NCBI GenBank assembly: GCA_028564675.1
Contig: JAOVVO010000012.1
Span: forward strand, 124,001 to 188,000
Source of the DNA: Onchocerca lupi
Lineage: Eukaryota; Nematoda; Chromadorea; Rhabditida; Onchocercidae
Length of the DNA stretch: 64,000 bases
Direction of reading: 5' to 3'
Position 1 is the first letter of the stretch. Each line of letters begins with the position of its first letter. The position numbers were made by a program, and so were the translations under genes. Of the stretch, positions 27,290 to 41,540 are shown one piece after another. The notes beneath the pieces are model-generated. The model did not search any database. It was not told where the DNA came from and saw nothing but the letters and a program-made list of their open reading frames with translations.

Positions 27290-30200
27290 TTAGAGCTCTT
27301 CGACAATAATCAAAAAATTTACATATATTCCAGCAATAACTGCGAAAACTCCCGTTATTATGACGAAAATGTTCCATGAAATTTTTAAACACCTTTGATA
27401 ATTGTTAAGTGAAACCTGAAATGAGCCGTTGTAAATCTGCTTTAGTATTTAAGCTTCTGTTAATGTTCTTTCGAATTTTGGATTTTACTATTCTGCTCAA
27501 GAAAGATATTGGGAAATATTAAATTTCGGTGACTGATTCTATACATCTAGCCCAACGCCTGAGAACAAGTGAATTAAGTATTTCAGAAGAAGCAAAGCTA
27601 TATTTTCGAGAAGAATAGAAACCTTCCAATCATTCCAGAATGTAATCATTTCAAATATTGGTGGATATATAAGTGCACAAAGAGTGCCACTTGTTACTCC
27701 GACCAAGGGTATCATGATTTCCAGATGAGGTATGCTTATGGACATTAACATTGTAACAAACACCCAAAATATTCTAAAATTAAAGTAATTTTACTCATGC
27801 ACAGTAGATAAAAAAAGATAAATCTACCAATCTCCCTTAATACACTTTTCATAATAATGCAAATATAATAAAATATATTTTAGTTACGAAAATATTTGGA
27901 TAAAAGGGCAAGATAAAAACGAATTTCTACTGTGCACTATGCATATGTTTTTTTGTTGCACAAAAAAATTTTTTAAAAATAAATCGCTTGAATCAAACCT
28001 AAATCCTTTATCGACAATCACTTTTGAAATATTTGGAAAACGATTTGTAAATTTCCGACTGAAACCATTGAAAAACATATCCAGTATGACATACATAGCA
28101 ACAGAATGGCCAAGCATTGATTGCAACATTAGAAATACATTGATCGTTGAATATAATCTAAAATAATATGTTAATTAACTTTTAAGTTAACCATTTCTCT
28201 CTTGAAATAGGTAGTCATTCATCACAATTATTATCTGTGAAATTCTGTCTTTCGATTAATTTAATAAATTAATTAAATGGTTAATAAATATTAGTCCAAA
28301 GACAGAATTTCAGATAAAATCAATTCCTGTTGCAAAATAGAAAATCGTAGAAAACTGCATGCCAGGCGAACTCTTTATTATAAGTTTCTTTACTAGAAGA
28401 TATGACTTCCGAATGAGTAAAACTGTACTATCAATTCCAGAAATTTTTTGATTAGAAAGTGATTTACCCCTCCTTTGGCACATTCATAGTGATAGTTGGC
28501 TCTGTATTTGCTCCAAATGCCGTATAACCGTAAAAACCAATTGCAATCATGAATAATGTACAAAAACACATTGTTGTAGGTAATACACCAAAATTGTTCA
28601 GGAAATCCTCCGGTGTTTCAAGTTTGTTTTCCACTGGCAAGATCTTTAATTAAGAAAAAGAAAATGATAAGGACTTCATTTAATATGAAAAATCAGAAAT
28701 ATTTACCATTGTTTGTCCTTCAAAAGCATACATCGCCATTCCGACGAACATGATGACACCAGTAAAGTTAGTTATAGCAGGAAGTTCTTGCCAGTGATTT
28801 GGCTGCCGCACTGTGAACTGCATAATAACAAAAGCTCCCAACAGGAAAAACGCAGATGAAATCATTGCAAACACGCTAAGCAGACGCATTTCCGTGAACA
28901 TATTCAATGCAAGAATGGGTACTAAAGATCTGATAACATTGAAGCGAGTAATAAGTATCTTTAATAACTTTCATAAGTGCACAATGATCAAAGTTATAGC
29001 CTCAATTGCGTTTTGTACTTTTACGCTTACAGTATCCTGTAGACGACGTTTATAATAAACCTCTCTAAAAAGTATAAAATTAACTGACACATTTATTTAA
29101 AATTTTCCAATGAATTTGAAAAAAAAAAAAAAAAAAAACATTGAAAAGAAACTTACCAAACGAAATAAGAGCCATTACTTTTACACCCCCCGGAATGTAA
29201 TCGCCCAGTAAATGATTCAAGTTATTCGCTATAAACAATATTGCAACGCTGCACATACCTAGCTGATAGAACAATATAGTAATATTTACTATATACCTAC
29301 AAGGACAATAAATCATTAAACATGCAGATGGTTTTTTATTTCGTAAACTGAAAATCAATTAAAAATTAAGAGAATTTCATTTATTCCAGAAAACAATAAG
29401 AGACATAATTTCAGCATCAATAAGTTCAGCATTTTGTTTTACTCAGACCTAAGTAATACTAAGCAGTGAATAAAAATAATACTATTTATTATAAATAATT
29501 GCTTTTTGAGCATACGATTTAAATCTCCATTCTTATCCTCATTTGTAATAAAGCCAATTATTAAATAATGACCTCCACATTAATGGAAAAATTTGGATTA
29601 ACGAGGATAGTATTCATATTTTTACTGCCAAGCTAATTCATACCACTCTCCACTAATCAACATAAAATTTACATCTAAATTACTCTTCAGAAATCTCCTA
29701 GATTAATAAAATTTATTTAGCTTACATAATAATTTTGCTGTTGTTCCTTAATATCCTTATATCACTGTAATCACAGACTTTCTTTGCAAAATGGCCATAA
29801 TCAAGTGAAACACGCTCTGATTTTTTCGCCAAATGTTGTGAAGATCTGACAAGAATATGGTCTCCATACCAATTAAAGCCCGCAATGACGAAATTTAATA
29901 TCAAAGACATCTAAAATGACCAATATTTGAATTTGTTTAATAACTTGTGCAAAAAAAATTGATACACAAAGCAATCATATAATTATCAGTGTATGTTTAC
30001 AACAAGATTAGCTGAATCGATTGTGAGCTGTGTACTAAATGGAATAGAACATACCCATAAACCTCCAAGTTTCCAAGCATACGGCAACGAAAAGCAACCA
30101 GCATTAAACATACTTTTAGAAAGAGTCATTATTGCCCGATGGGATCTATAAATATATCTCATTTTTAAAATAAAATTTAAAAAAAAACATCAAATTTATG

Positions 30201-30410
30201 TTAAAAGAAAGCATTGAAAAAAGCTAATTTGAATAGGAGAATATTCTAATAAAATAATGAATTTAAATTATATTCCAAATTACTGCCAAAATAGTATGTT
30301 AGGATTTTTTTTTTTCATCTACAAAAGACTTACGAAATGACGTCACCCTTGCGTGTTTCTTTCTGCACCAAACGTCTGACATCATTGACGCTCCCATTAT
30401 CTTCACTCAT
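27290..30410 (-). CDS. SLC36-type (PAT family) amino-acid transporter
   Basis: Nine exons keep one frame (439 aa): 30410-30334, 30145-30055, 29910-29726, 29296-29157, 28921-28707, 28643-28468, 28157-27999, 27773-27623, 27415-27290. The hydrophobic pattern gives roughly ten or eleven membrane spans. Family landmarks are the first helix (SKSMFNAGCFSLPYAWKLGG), AMYAFEGQTMILPVENKLET, IGFYGYTAFGANTEPTITMN, and SIPHLEIMIPLVGVTSGTL. The fold is the Aa_trans superfamily used by proton-coupled amino-acid transporters of the plasma membrane and lysosome. C. elegans has several paralogues and I cannot say which this is. For exon 5 I chose the ctttag acceptor before VPILALNMFTEMRLL because it keeps frame with a strong gtaagt donor. 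The frame stays open upstream of the ATG to an acceptor-like ttgtag near 30470, so a longer N-terminus is possible. Confidence 0.9.
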
Positions 30411-31473
30411 TTGATCGACTTTTAATCCAGTAGGAATAAATAGTAAGCAACTGAACAGATGGTATGCCCTACAATTTGATCAAAGTGCAAAAAAATAGAC
30501 CAACAATGCAGTATTTGTCAATTTCAAATCCACAAAGCTATTGTAAAGTGAAAAATATTTTCAAAAAATTAACTATCAGTATAAAACAGCGCTAGTCCCA
30601 ATGCTGAAGAATAAAGCTTATAATCCTTTATTCCCATTCTAATCTATCTAGAAGTAAATTGAAAACTTTCTCTCATCATACTCGGCAAGTGCTCTTTCAT
30701 TGAGCATATAATGCATCGATATTCATAATTTCTAGCAAAAATCATAACATATGGAACACATAACGGTGGACCTGCTACCATAAAACCATAAAACAAATAA
30801 TATCATCACATGATAAAATCATTTATATATTGGCATTGATTTATATAAAAACCAAAAAGAATTATGCATAAAACAATAAAGAATACAATTCCGAAACATG
30901 AGATCCGAAAAAAATGAATATATTATGACATGTATATACAATGCTAGAAGTTCTTGATTCAAAAGAAATTTTTTCTACTACATCTGGCAGCATATCTCTC
31001 CAATAATGGAACTTTTGAGTATATAATGACTAATAGTAAAAATTTTTAGCAAAAATCATAACTTATGCCCTATTATATTGTAAAATATATTTCACAAAAA
31101 ATATATCCTAAATGTACATGAAACCTATTATATTGCAAAATATCCTAAATGTTATAATTCCCTTATATACTGTCATTAACCTAATATTTCCCAGCAAAAT
31201 CGAAAAAAAAAAGATAGTCTCAGTAATTGCAAAAAAGTTTTCGATATAGGAAAAAAAGGTGCATACATACGAATCTTTAGATATTCCACCGAAAAGTGAA
31301 ATACCATAGATATCCGATCAGCTCAAAAGAAGCGAATTACAAAAATTTTTGTTGCATATTTTAATTTTCTGCTGAACATATTCCATAAAAATAACAAATT
31401 TAAAGTAAGAAATATAAATTTAAATTTCAATCGAATAAAATCAACAAAAATTAAAATTTAATATGGGATAGTC
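30411..31473. other. Intergenic region between the emb-30 3' end and the SLC36-like 5' end
   Basis: About 1 kb of AT-rich sequence with no supported gene. Around 31068-31155 there is a diverged direct repeat (cctattatattg...aaaatat...cctaaatgt occurs twice). Both flanking genes are on the minus strand, so this region should hold the SLC36-like promoter and the emb-30 3' processing signals. Confidence 0.55.
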
Positions 31474-34400
31474 TTATTTTTTCAATGGTTTTCGCTTTCT
31501 TACGCTTCTCCTTAGCTGAACACCTTCTTCCATCCCTTGTTCTCTTTGTTGTTCTATAAAAAAATCCATTTAAGTGACTCTTGTACTCTTTTTTAATATT
31601 AAACCAAACTTTAATTTTTATACTTCCAGTTGGGCATCAACTTCCTTTTCTTGCGACTTAATTTCATACTTACCAGAAATTGGCACTGTATTGAAAGAAA
31701 GGCTTATCATGCACAAATTTTTTACATGCTAGCAGAAAACTGCTAAAGAAATGGAATTCGTGAAAAACTAATTAATTTACTTACCGACAACTAGTTCTTC
31801 AATATGGTCAGTCATATCCATAGCTTCAGTAATTATATTTTCCATCTAAAAAAATAAAATATGCAGAATTTTGTTAGAATAAACTTCACATCCAAAACAG
31901 AAACAAAGAATAATAATTTGTCTTTCCAAATGACAAATGTTCTAAAGAAAATGAAGGATGAAAAAAGAGAAAAAAAAGGAAGCGATATTTCATACTTCAT
32001 TATTTTGACGAATGTCGCTTTTTGATTGCTTTCGATTGAGAACTGAAATTTTTTGCAAAGGAATTTTGATTTTGAACCATTTTGCTTGAAAACCATTTTC
32101 TGTGAAAACAACACCCGATTTTCGGTGAAAAGAAACAGTAAATGAAACATAAGATTCCGTGCAACCTGAGGTATCCTGAAATATTTGAAAAAGTATATAT
32201 TGCACGACATTGTCAGGACATTCCTGGAAAATTTGCGGAATTTTGAAAATAATGCATCAAATATAATTTCAAACATAAAAAAAAATCATGAAAATCGAAA
32301 GTATCTAGAAATAAAAAAAGTTTAAAACGTGAAAAAAATTAATTCAAACCTCATGCAAATAACATGAATTATCAAAAAGACAGCTCCTGAATAATACAGT
32401 CTCCTCCTTATTAGCTTTACAAATTTTCAACAGTCCATAAAAACTGCCATTACCATACCATTCGAAATGTACCAATCGGTGACTAACTGGAAATAGAGTT
32501 CTACATTTGTCGTGAATATAAATATATTTTTGTAAAAATGAGCAAATTTATAATAGCACAGAAAACTAAACATGAACTTCCTTTACTATAAAAGCTATTG
32601 AAACTAGAGTACATCCGTGATTAACAATAATTTATATTAATTCTGAAATAAATCACGGAGATGTCAACTTACTTGATGAATTAAAAGGATTTTCAATTCT
32701 TGATAGCTTTGCTGCAGTTGGCGACTTGGGCTGAAAAAATTGATTTCTAATGAAATGCTACTAGATTTTTAAATAAATCTATATTTTTGATGGATTTTGC
32801 ATTACCCCAATAATGAGGAAATTAGTACACTCAATAACAAAAGAAATTTTAACATACTGCACTTACAGATGAATTTGTAACGATTAAAATAATTCTCAAT
32901 ATAGCATGTATTCTTAATGCAAATGTTATTCATGACATTGGCATTTTACTATGTTGAAAATTTTCGCTATAGATCATCGATGGTTATTAAATTCCACTTT
33001 ATCCCAGTCAAGAGAACAAATCATACCATAACATTATCGACACCTTTTGCATTTTTCCCAATTTTCTTTGATTGTTGTTCATTTGAAGATAATCTAATAT
33101 TATCAACTTCTGTTTGAAAATCATCATTATTCGAATTTTCTAGCAAGGTTTGTTCCACATCGCCACTAAGGCTAGCCACATTTTTCGTACACTGCTTTGC
33201 ATAATACATTTTATAAAGCTCTTTGCTAGAAGCACCATAGATTATATGACGAGAACCATTAACACCGATGCAAGATATTGCAAATGGCTCATCTGCTACC
33301 TTTAACAACCACTTTTCCTCTGGAAAAACGATATATATTTATTTTAAATATATTCACTCCTTTAGTTCAATAAATTAATTATTTGAACTAAAATTTAAAT
33401 TAAATTAATTATTTGAACTAAAATTTGAATTACATTCATAAAGAACATTATAATATCCATCTTTAGGGAGAATCAAACAAAAAAAAAAGGTATGAAAATA
33501 AATAAAGAAATAATTTTTGATTAAACAAGAAGTAATTAGAAAATTTATAGATTTATTAAAAAATCCACTCCCTAAAAAATTTTATTTTCTTGAAGATTTA
33601 GACAATTACCATCATATTTATGGCGTTCAGATTTAGTTTCAAGAGGTAAAAATATTGCAAATTTCTCAAAACCTTCTGCATGACTTTGTTCCAATACTGT
33701 ATTTGTCTGCTAAAATTCCATAAAAATAAAACATATAAATTACTAATACAAAAGGTGAGGATTGCACTGGATTTCGTCTAAAATCCCACTAAAGAAAGAT
33801 TGGAAATCCAAAATTTAAATGATTTGAAAAAAAATTTAAAAAACATAAGTTTGAATGAAATTATTTCATTCAAATTAAAAATCTCTGGTCTCCTAACAAT
33901 GAATTTTGCAAATTGAACAACTGGATCAATGAAAGCCTCAAATCAGTTATTTAAACGACTAATATTGCCCTGTGAGAGACTGCTGCTCGAGATCTGAAGT
34001 ATTTTAGACTATCACTTAATAACAAAATCATTTTGGTATTATTTATAATTTAAAGTTAATGTTACCGCTACGACTGTTGCAGTGAAGTTTTTCAGGAATA
34101 TATTTTGTATAGTTTGTAAGACATCAAAACAATTCGTGATACTGTCAGCTAAAGTTTTGGTAGACTGCTGCTCACAAAACAGATCCCAAGCATTGCTCCG
34201 TACATCCAAACGATATTTAAGGGGTTTTTGACGACCAAAATATTGAAGAACCTGAAGAATAAATAAAACAATATAGAATATTTAGGTAAAATATAGTATT
34301 AGAATTCTGGAAAAGATACAAGGAAATAGACTTTATCAAAGGAATAATTTTGGAAGGTATCGGTCGTCGATTCAATTCCTTCTGCTGTATTTCCGCTTCT

Positions 34401-37400
34401 TGCATTGGTTGCTTGTCTGATGTACTGAAAAATCGATGAATTTAGGTGCGGAGATAAAAAAACATTCTTAAATTTTAATCTTCCAAACTTCAAATTACTT
34501 TTAAAGTACTCGAAATAAATCGAAATCGCAAAGCCATTAAAATACCTAATCAAAATAACATTTTTTAAATGGACGACTTTAAAAGTCTTTACGAACTTTA
34601 TACAGAGTCCAAAAAATTGAGCAAAAAAAGTTTAAATTAAATCGACCTAGAATCAAAAAATTTTGTCGCTTTACAACAAAAATCAATCAAATAATCGGAA
34701 ATAATTTCAATCTTTAGTGCATGACTACTGGCTTTTATACATATATATACCACGATTTCTCTCTTAATCTACACCTTTAAAAAAAAGAGGAAAACCGATC
34801 AAACATAAAACGAACAAAGTTTAAAATAAATTTCTGAAGTTGAATAAATTCAACAAGCAGATCCCATATTTAAAGCTCAAGATAAAACAAATACGTACAA
34901 TCAAAGTAAGCAGGAAAATATAATTAAAAGTACTCTTGAGTAATATACATAGATGAAATAAATTGTTTCCATTGTGCATTGTACATTTTTTCCTGGTAAC
35001 TATTTTTTGAAAACATTCCGAATCCTGAAAAGATCATTTTATAATCTGTAGCAAAAGTTTCCTTACTTCAGTAATCAACTGCAAATCGAATTTTAGTTCT
35101 GCAGCAGAACGTTTGTTCTTCGCCGTAAATGGTGGAGTCTGTGATAACCAACTCGTGAAATTGATCAAATCCTTTCTAAAATTATGTTTGTTAATGTTTA
35201 AGAATTATTAGTCTCTTTGTTTTTTAAGATTCCGCGCTCATATTACTTTTATACGATCATTTACTTTTCAATATTTTATCAACTCGCAAGAAAGCTGGAG
35301 TTATCAATTCCAATCAATTTCTGACAAAACCTAGAATTGTTTCACCTCTGACGTTCATTAATAATTAAAAAATATTCATTTCATAAAAAGACATATCGTT
35401 GCGTTACTAATTCAGTTAAATCAATTATATCCATGTAAGAAATAAGTCCTCATTAGCATCACAAAAAATTCGTTTACTGATTTATTAACTTTTCTCAAAA
35501 TCATAAAAAAGTGCTCAGTTCTTTTCTTTACTTGAAAAATGGACCTGTTGCGAGTAGCCACCAAATGCATTTCGTTAATTTTGTTCATAATATCTTCTGC
35601 CAGATTTTGAAAATCCTTAAATTCTTTAAATGATGCTTCTTCATCACTTTCATCAGCATATTTGCCATAAGGATATACATCAACATCGAATAGACGTCTC
35701 GGCAAAAGATTTTCACTGAAATCACAATATAGTTTTGAACTTTGATCTCGAAATCTAAAGTATCAGAATAAAACTCTATTCTTTTATAAATTTTCCATAA
35801 ACAAATTTTTATGACATTAAAATTCAAGAACTATGAATTAAGAAGGAAATATTTTTAAATACTAAAATAAAAGTCAAAATATGGAATAAGATTACAACAA
35901 AGAGATTATAAGGGAAAGAATTTGAATTTGATTTAATTTTCAATTTAGCAGAGAAGTACCTACGTTTTAGAACTACGCAACGCACATCGCGCCTCGATAA
36001 ACAATTGTTTCATATTATGCTGCAATGCTTTTGCGCCAGGTAGCAGCTCCCTACCGATGCTTCCAATCATATCACTGAAACTTCCAGATTGAATTATTTA
36101 TTTTCAATTATATGCTCTAAAATGATCAGGTTATCGAAGTTACCAAAAGACTTTCTCTAATTGCCAAAAAATAAGTCAATTTTGCACATAAGAAAGTTAA
36201 GAGGCATTCCTACAATAATCAACAAGAAATCAAATAATCAAGTGAATACTGACCCAAAACCTCTGTTTGCCCAATCAATCATTTTCTTCCATTCCGTTGG
36301 TTTTAGTACATTACGACAAAAATTAACCAATTCTGGACTTGCTTGTCCCGACAATATCATATTAATAAAACACTCTCCGAGATTACAGTTTGAAGCAGTT
36401 TCACCAAAAGAATTGAATTTTCGGTGAAATTCCTAAAAAATAATGTTCTTCAAAACTGGAAGCTTCTCAAAGGCTTTATTCTCACTTATTTATTTAAGTC
36501 AAAAGATCCGACCTGCACATTCATTGTGTGAGAGTCACAATGAAGGCATATCAAAACACTGCTGGATAATATAACTGAACAATAAGTACTACATTTTATC
36601 ATTATATGCATACAATTTCTCTCAACTGCTCATTCAACTTGTTCTAAATATCAAAGAAAGTTTAATACACGACGAAATAAAAATTTGGTTAATACCTTCG
36701 ATTGATCCTCCCAATGGATAATTGCTCGAGCAAACGCTTCAGAAACAAAACACACATAAAAAACTAATTTTAACCATCTGTAATGTAAAAAATCTAAAAG
36801 AAACTTCGAGAAATTCAACAATCTATTACTCTGAAATTTTTTCTAGCAAATTTTTGAATGAAAATACTTTTTTAGACAATATCGTGATAAATAATCATAA
36901 TTTATGAAGATATGATAGGAAAAGAGGCATAATGATAAGCAATAACATTCATCTACAATTTCAGAAATACGCCAAATCAGAACAAACCTGTGTGCAATGG
37001 TCCATATTAGACCATTTTTTAAATAACCTAAACTATCGATGTCGAAACCAATCATCTGAGTATTTATTCCTGGATTATTTGCTTAAAAAAAAAAATGCTT
37101 TAGAATAGATTTGAGAAATGTACTTTGACTTCTATCGTAAAATTTCCGATAGTTCAAGAATTCATCCATCCCAGACTTCGCATATTTTATGAAAATTTAT
37201 GAAACTGTTCGATTCTTGAAGAATTTATCCCTTAAAACTAATACTATATGTTAATTATAATTATGAATGAGATATCCGTCTATAATCAAAATATCATGTG
37301 AATACTCACCAGTTGGGTTGAGCTGACCCATACTAGAATATACTACTATCAATTGGCCTTGCTCGGCCGAATAAAACATATCACCCACTGTTATGGAATA

Positions 37401-39209
37401 CGGATCGCATTTGCCTAAATAGTGCGGAGATTTCAGAAAAAGGAACAGTGATAAAAAATGTAAAATACAGAATTCATCTATAGGAGTTGGAATCTACACT
37501 TTTTTAAAATTACCACTCACGTGAATAAAAAAAAAAAAAATTGACCGGAATCTTCCTAACAGTCCAGAAAAACGCACCAAAAAAGTGGAGGGGTGGTTCA
37601 ATTGAAGCAATAGGAAGAACACCCGCTGCCAAAACAATTACAACATTGTCTACATCAAGCGCAAACAACAACGTTCCAAGAATACTGAGATTGCTATTGT
37701 CACAGAATGCCTTCATCGCTCTCAGTTGATTCAGTTCTTCTGATTTGTCATTCAGACTTTCGCTTTCCGTCAAATCACCAAGCTACAATGACTTCTTTTA
37801 ATAGCATTCACAAACGATCCTTGAAGAATAATTTTTCTAAAAGCTGTTTACAATACCCGATGCATCTTCTCATTAATCTTTCCTTGAGCTATTATCAAGA
37901 AGAATTAACATTTCACCTTTCCATTAATTCTTTTCTTTAGAAAAATTTGTTTCCCCACTCAATTCTATTTTCAAAAAAAAAAAAAAAAAATTGAAATTGA
38001 AAACTTGTTAACTTGAAATGCTTGGTTCGAAAATCAAATTACGAAAAATAGGACTGAATGAATTAAAAAATAAACTGAAAAATTCAGATTTGAATTGTCA
38101 TCGAAATTTCCAAAATAAACGATTAATATAATATACATTTCAGATATGATTTTATGCAGAGTGATCTGCCAAAAATAATTACTTACTGCGCCAGAAAGTG
38201 CATCTTCACTTATTAGATTCATATTTAACTTTTGACTGAATCGTTGCCACCTCATCCGCGTTACACGAGTTTTCATTCTAAATTCAAAATAAACCAATAA
38301 AATTTCAAAGGGAAAATTGCTTTATTATCATCAAAGCTAAATATCTTCGAATAACATTTTTTCAATTAAAAATAATATAATAGCAATAAAACAGTTAATA
38401 AATAGAATTGGCTCTTTTACCTAATAGTAAATCTGACAATTCCTTTCTCAGCATCCAGCAAATGAATACAACCATCACTAAAAGCTGTTGCGAGAATCTG
38501 AAATATATTAATACCGAATCAAAAAAAAAAAAAAATAAGTAGCTCAGATTTCAAACTGAATTACAAAAATGTGTATACTTTGCCATCAGGACTCCAACAC
38601 ATCGTTTCCAACCGAATTTCACCTTCCGATTTGATTCGATCCAATAAAAGTGGTTTAACATCATAGATATCTCTCTAGAATAGTAGAAGATGAGAAATAT
38701 AAAATGTTTTCATCTAGCGTTCAATCAAAAATTAAACTCAAGTCGATAAATCAAAATTAAAAATTGATATTCTGATGCAATTTTTAAATAAAAATCTCTA
38801 CTTCAGGGACATAAATCAACTTTACCTTCCATCCATTTCTCCAGTGCAAACGTCGTACGCTTACTTCACCCTTTTGCGAAGCTAAGGTCAACAAATCAAT
38901 GTTTGGATTCCACAAAGCTTGATGAACCTGAAATAACACACTTCTTTGACTATACTGATATATAAGCACTCAAAAGATAAAACAGAAAACGTTATGATCA
39001 AATTACCAGGATCCTGGATTTTGCGACATTATAACCAGATTGTCTAGGTTTTAGATTTTATCGTTACTGGTTGACATTGTATCTACTGTCAATCGGTATA
39101 ACCTAAAGCATACAAGAACGATAACCTTAAATGGAGAACGGCGACTTATAACTGTTTTACCCATCAAATCAGTTGGAATAGAACGGCTTAACATATAAAC
39201 TGAATCCAT
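31474..39209 (-). CDS. emb-30: EMB-30/APC4, anaphase-promoting complex subunit 4
   Basis: Twenty-three exons keep one frame (897 aa): 39209-39126, 38927-38826, 38674-38579, 38497-38421, 38277-38187, 37782-37578, 37414-37310, 37069-36947, 36736-36696, 36432-36254, 36074-35964, 35715-35545, 35175-35067, 34424-34332, 34251-34066, 33709-33610, 33319-33027, 32730-32673, 32486-32350, 32175-31996, 31845-31785, 31685-31674, 31553-31474. The first 300 residues are the APC4 beta-propeller (VHQALWNPNIDLLTLASQKG, METMCWSPDGK-type blades, ILATAFSDGCIHLLD, VTRMRWQRF). Then comes the APC4 helical domain (FARAIIHWEDQSKEFHRKF, NMILSGQASPEL). APC4 is a scaffold subunit of the nuclear/cytosolic APC/C ubiquitin ligase. 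The C-terminus ends in a basic run (LRRSVRKRKPLKK) that could be a nuclear localisation signal. Exons 8-9 join through donor gttatt and acceptor ctgaag, chosen for frame and similarity. The start follows an acceptor ttgcag about 30 bases upstream. Confidence 0.92.
33371..33430. repeat. 30-base tandem duplication in an emb-30 intron
   Basis: The 30-base unit starting taaattaattatttgaact occurs twice in a row, with one difference near the end of the second copy. It lies in the intron between emb-30 exons 16 and 17 (33320-33609). Confidence 0.9.
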
Positions 39210-41540
39210 AACTTCACTTTTCACACCTTTCTCTGCAACAGCTAATATTAACAATAAAAATAAGAGAATTTGAAATTACACAGCAAAGGAAGTAAAATGA
39301 AGAAAGCAGTATATATAACGTGAACACATAACAAGAAGTGAAAAAATAAGATGATTTTAAAGTAGGCAAAATAAACACATTCTAACCAGAAAAATTTTAT
39401 TGCATCTGATGCCAGGGATATCAGTAATATATTGATATCACTCATTTCTACAATCTATGATACCAAAGCTTTATATTATCTTCCTGCACTGATTCGAAAA
39501 TCTCATTTCCATCAATTACTGACTTTGCATCTGTTGAGGAAGCCTTTTTTGTTCTAATTTAAAGTACAAAATCTTTGAAAAGAGGAAAAGAAAGAGATAA
39601 GGACTGAAAAAGCAAAGCAAAACTTTGCTTCAAATGATTTATGAAAGATTTGAGAGCCAAAAAGCATACCTTATAATCTCTTATCCTTTGTTCTAATAAC
39701 TCAGTTTAAAAGAGCATTTGATAAAATGAAATGGAGAGGAACAACTTTAGTAAATAAATGATAAAATGGAGTGGGCAACAATAACATCAGTACTGTCGTG
39801 TCATGTGACACAATAACATATTATCTCATATTTTGATGATAATAACTGGTCTTTCTTAACACTTCCTTTTCCTTTTCCGTATTGATAATCACTTACTCAC
39901 TATTAACTCTTTTTACATCTCTGCTCACTGATAATGAAAATTTGTAATCTGCATTCCGGAGGCAACAATTTCAATTTCTCAAGTGGAAATCAGATAAAGT
40001 GATTCTTAAAGAGGAGGATGGAGGTAGATGGAGGAGAAGAATCCAATTGTCCAACTTAATCAGCATTATTCCGTACAACAGAATAGAACAGACAGGCAAT
40101 TCAATCTTAAAGAGTAATGAGTCCACATGATCTCAGACACCGTCCTGTTTTTGAACTCTTTCGAATGGAAATGATATGACAATGACGTTCTGCTTACTTG
40201 GTTGCATGACCTCTTGAATCTTCAAAGGATAGCTTTATGACCATAGTTGTTATTTCTGTCTTCTTTTTATTTTTTTTTCTTTTTTAGAATTGAAAATTTA
40301 GCTTTTTCTTCACTAATTTTCTCCAAAATTCTTCACTTACTACCAATTAACATTAAGTAAATACCATTTGATCAAGAATCTTTCTTCCTTTCTCTCTCTC
40401 TCTCTCTCTCTCTTCATTCCTTGTGACAGTGATCAGAAACTAATGGCCATCACTAGAAAAATATTTCTGTATTTTAAAAATACTTTTTCCTTATTGAAAA
40501 AAGAAAAAAAACACAAAAAGCTTCGAATGGAAATTAAATTTTCCACTCCCTAATGCCAAAAGTAATTAATAAAAGAGAAAGTCGGAGATAAATGATGGAA
40601 TGAGATGGAAATCTGTCCAAAAAGAATCCACTTATCACAAAAATGAGAAAATGATGTATACTTTAACTACCAAAATATCACATGGTTTTTGTAACTACAG
40701 ATTTCATGCAAAATCAATACCCATTATGGTGATCCATTAAATAGCGTAAAATGCTTTGTTGATAAGCAACACTACGATTATGATTGAGAAGACAGTGTAA
40801 TTTAAATCCGCTACAATTTTTTCAAGTTCAGTTTCATAGCTAAATTTAAAATAATCTTATCATGTCAAATATAGCTCAAATCTCAGAAAAAAACTCCATT
40901 CTTCTAAAAATGACACTTATTAAAATAGCAGATTACACTGGAAACAATAATACGCCTTATAATACGCATACAGTACAACATTTCAGGACGTTTCATTAAC
41001 TTGGACGTTTTCTCCTTTAATTGCTAAGGTAAGAATATGACATGAAATCGTCCATATTCTCTGCCCTCACCAACATGAGAATCATAATTTGACTACTTCC
41101 TAGACAGTTTCATTTTCCTGAAATTTGCAAGCACCACTGTATAATCAAAATTGGTCTGACTGTTTATTTCTAAATCACAGGAATTCGATACGAATCGATA
41201 TGTCTCTCAACAGAGTATTTGGGTTACAATTTGGAACTATTGTTATATGGTGTGCAACACATACTTCATCATTGCATCATGGTAAAACTCGGTATTATGG
41301 TATAGGTGAATAGACAAAGATATTAAAAAGTTCAGCGAATAAATAATAGAAAATCAATGATTAAAAAGCCTCTGGAGATAAAGTGTTGAAATGCAATGAA
41401 CATCTAATAAAAATTTCGGTGTTTTCTGTGCATCTCGAAAAAATAAGTAATTTACTTCATAACTTTGAACCACAATCATTACATGGAAAAATGAAGTAGA
41501 AATCGAACTTAATTATAAAGTTATTTGACTTTCCATTATC
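39210..41540. other. Intergenic region between emb-30 and pir-1
   Basis: This 2.3 kb stretch should contain the emb-30 promoter and the pir-1 3' end. I see a CT microsatellite at 40384-40413 but no supported gene. Frames at 39248-39445 (-), 40368-40553 (+) and 41125-41313 (+) are low-complexity or chance frames. Confidence 0.55.
40384..40413. repeat. CT microsatellite
   Basis: A nearly pure run of tctctc units is seen directly in intergenic DNA upstream of emb-30. Confidence 0.9.

Noticed and set aside
39248..39445. Hydrophobic 65-codon frame just upstream of emb-30 as a possible first exon.
   Set aside because: The emb-30 model already begins at the expected place relative to the APC4 propeller after an acceptor at about 39240, and no donor from this frame keeps phase.
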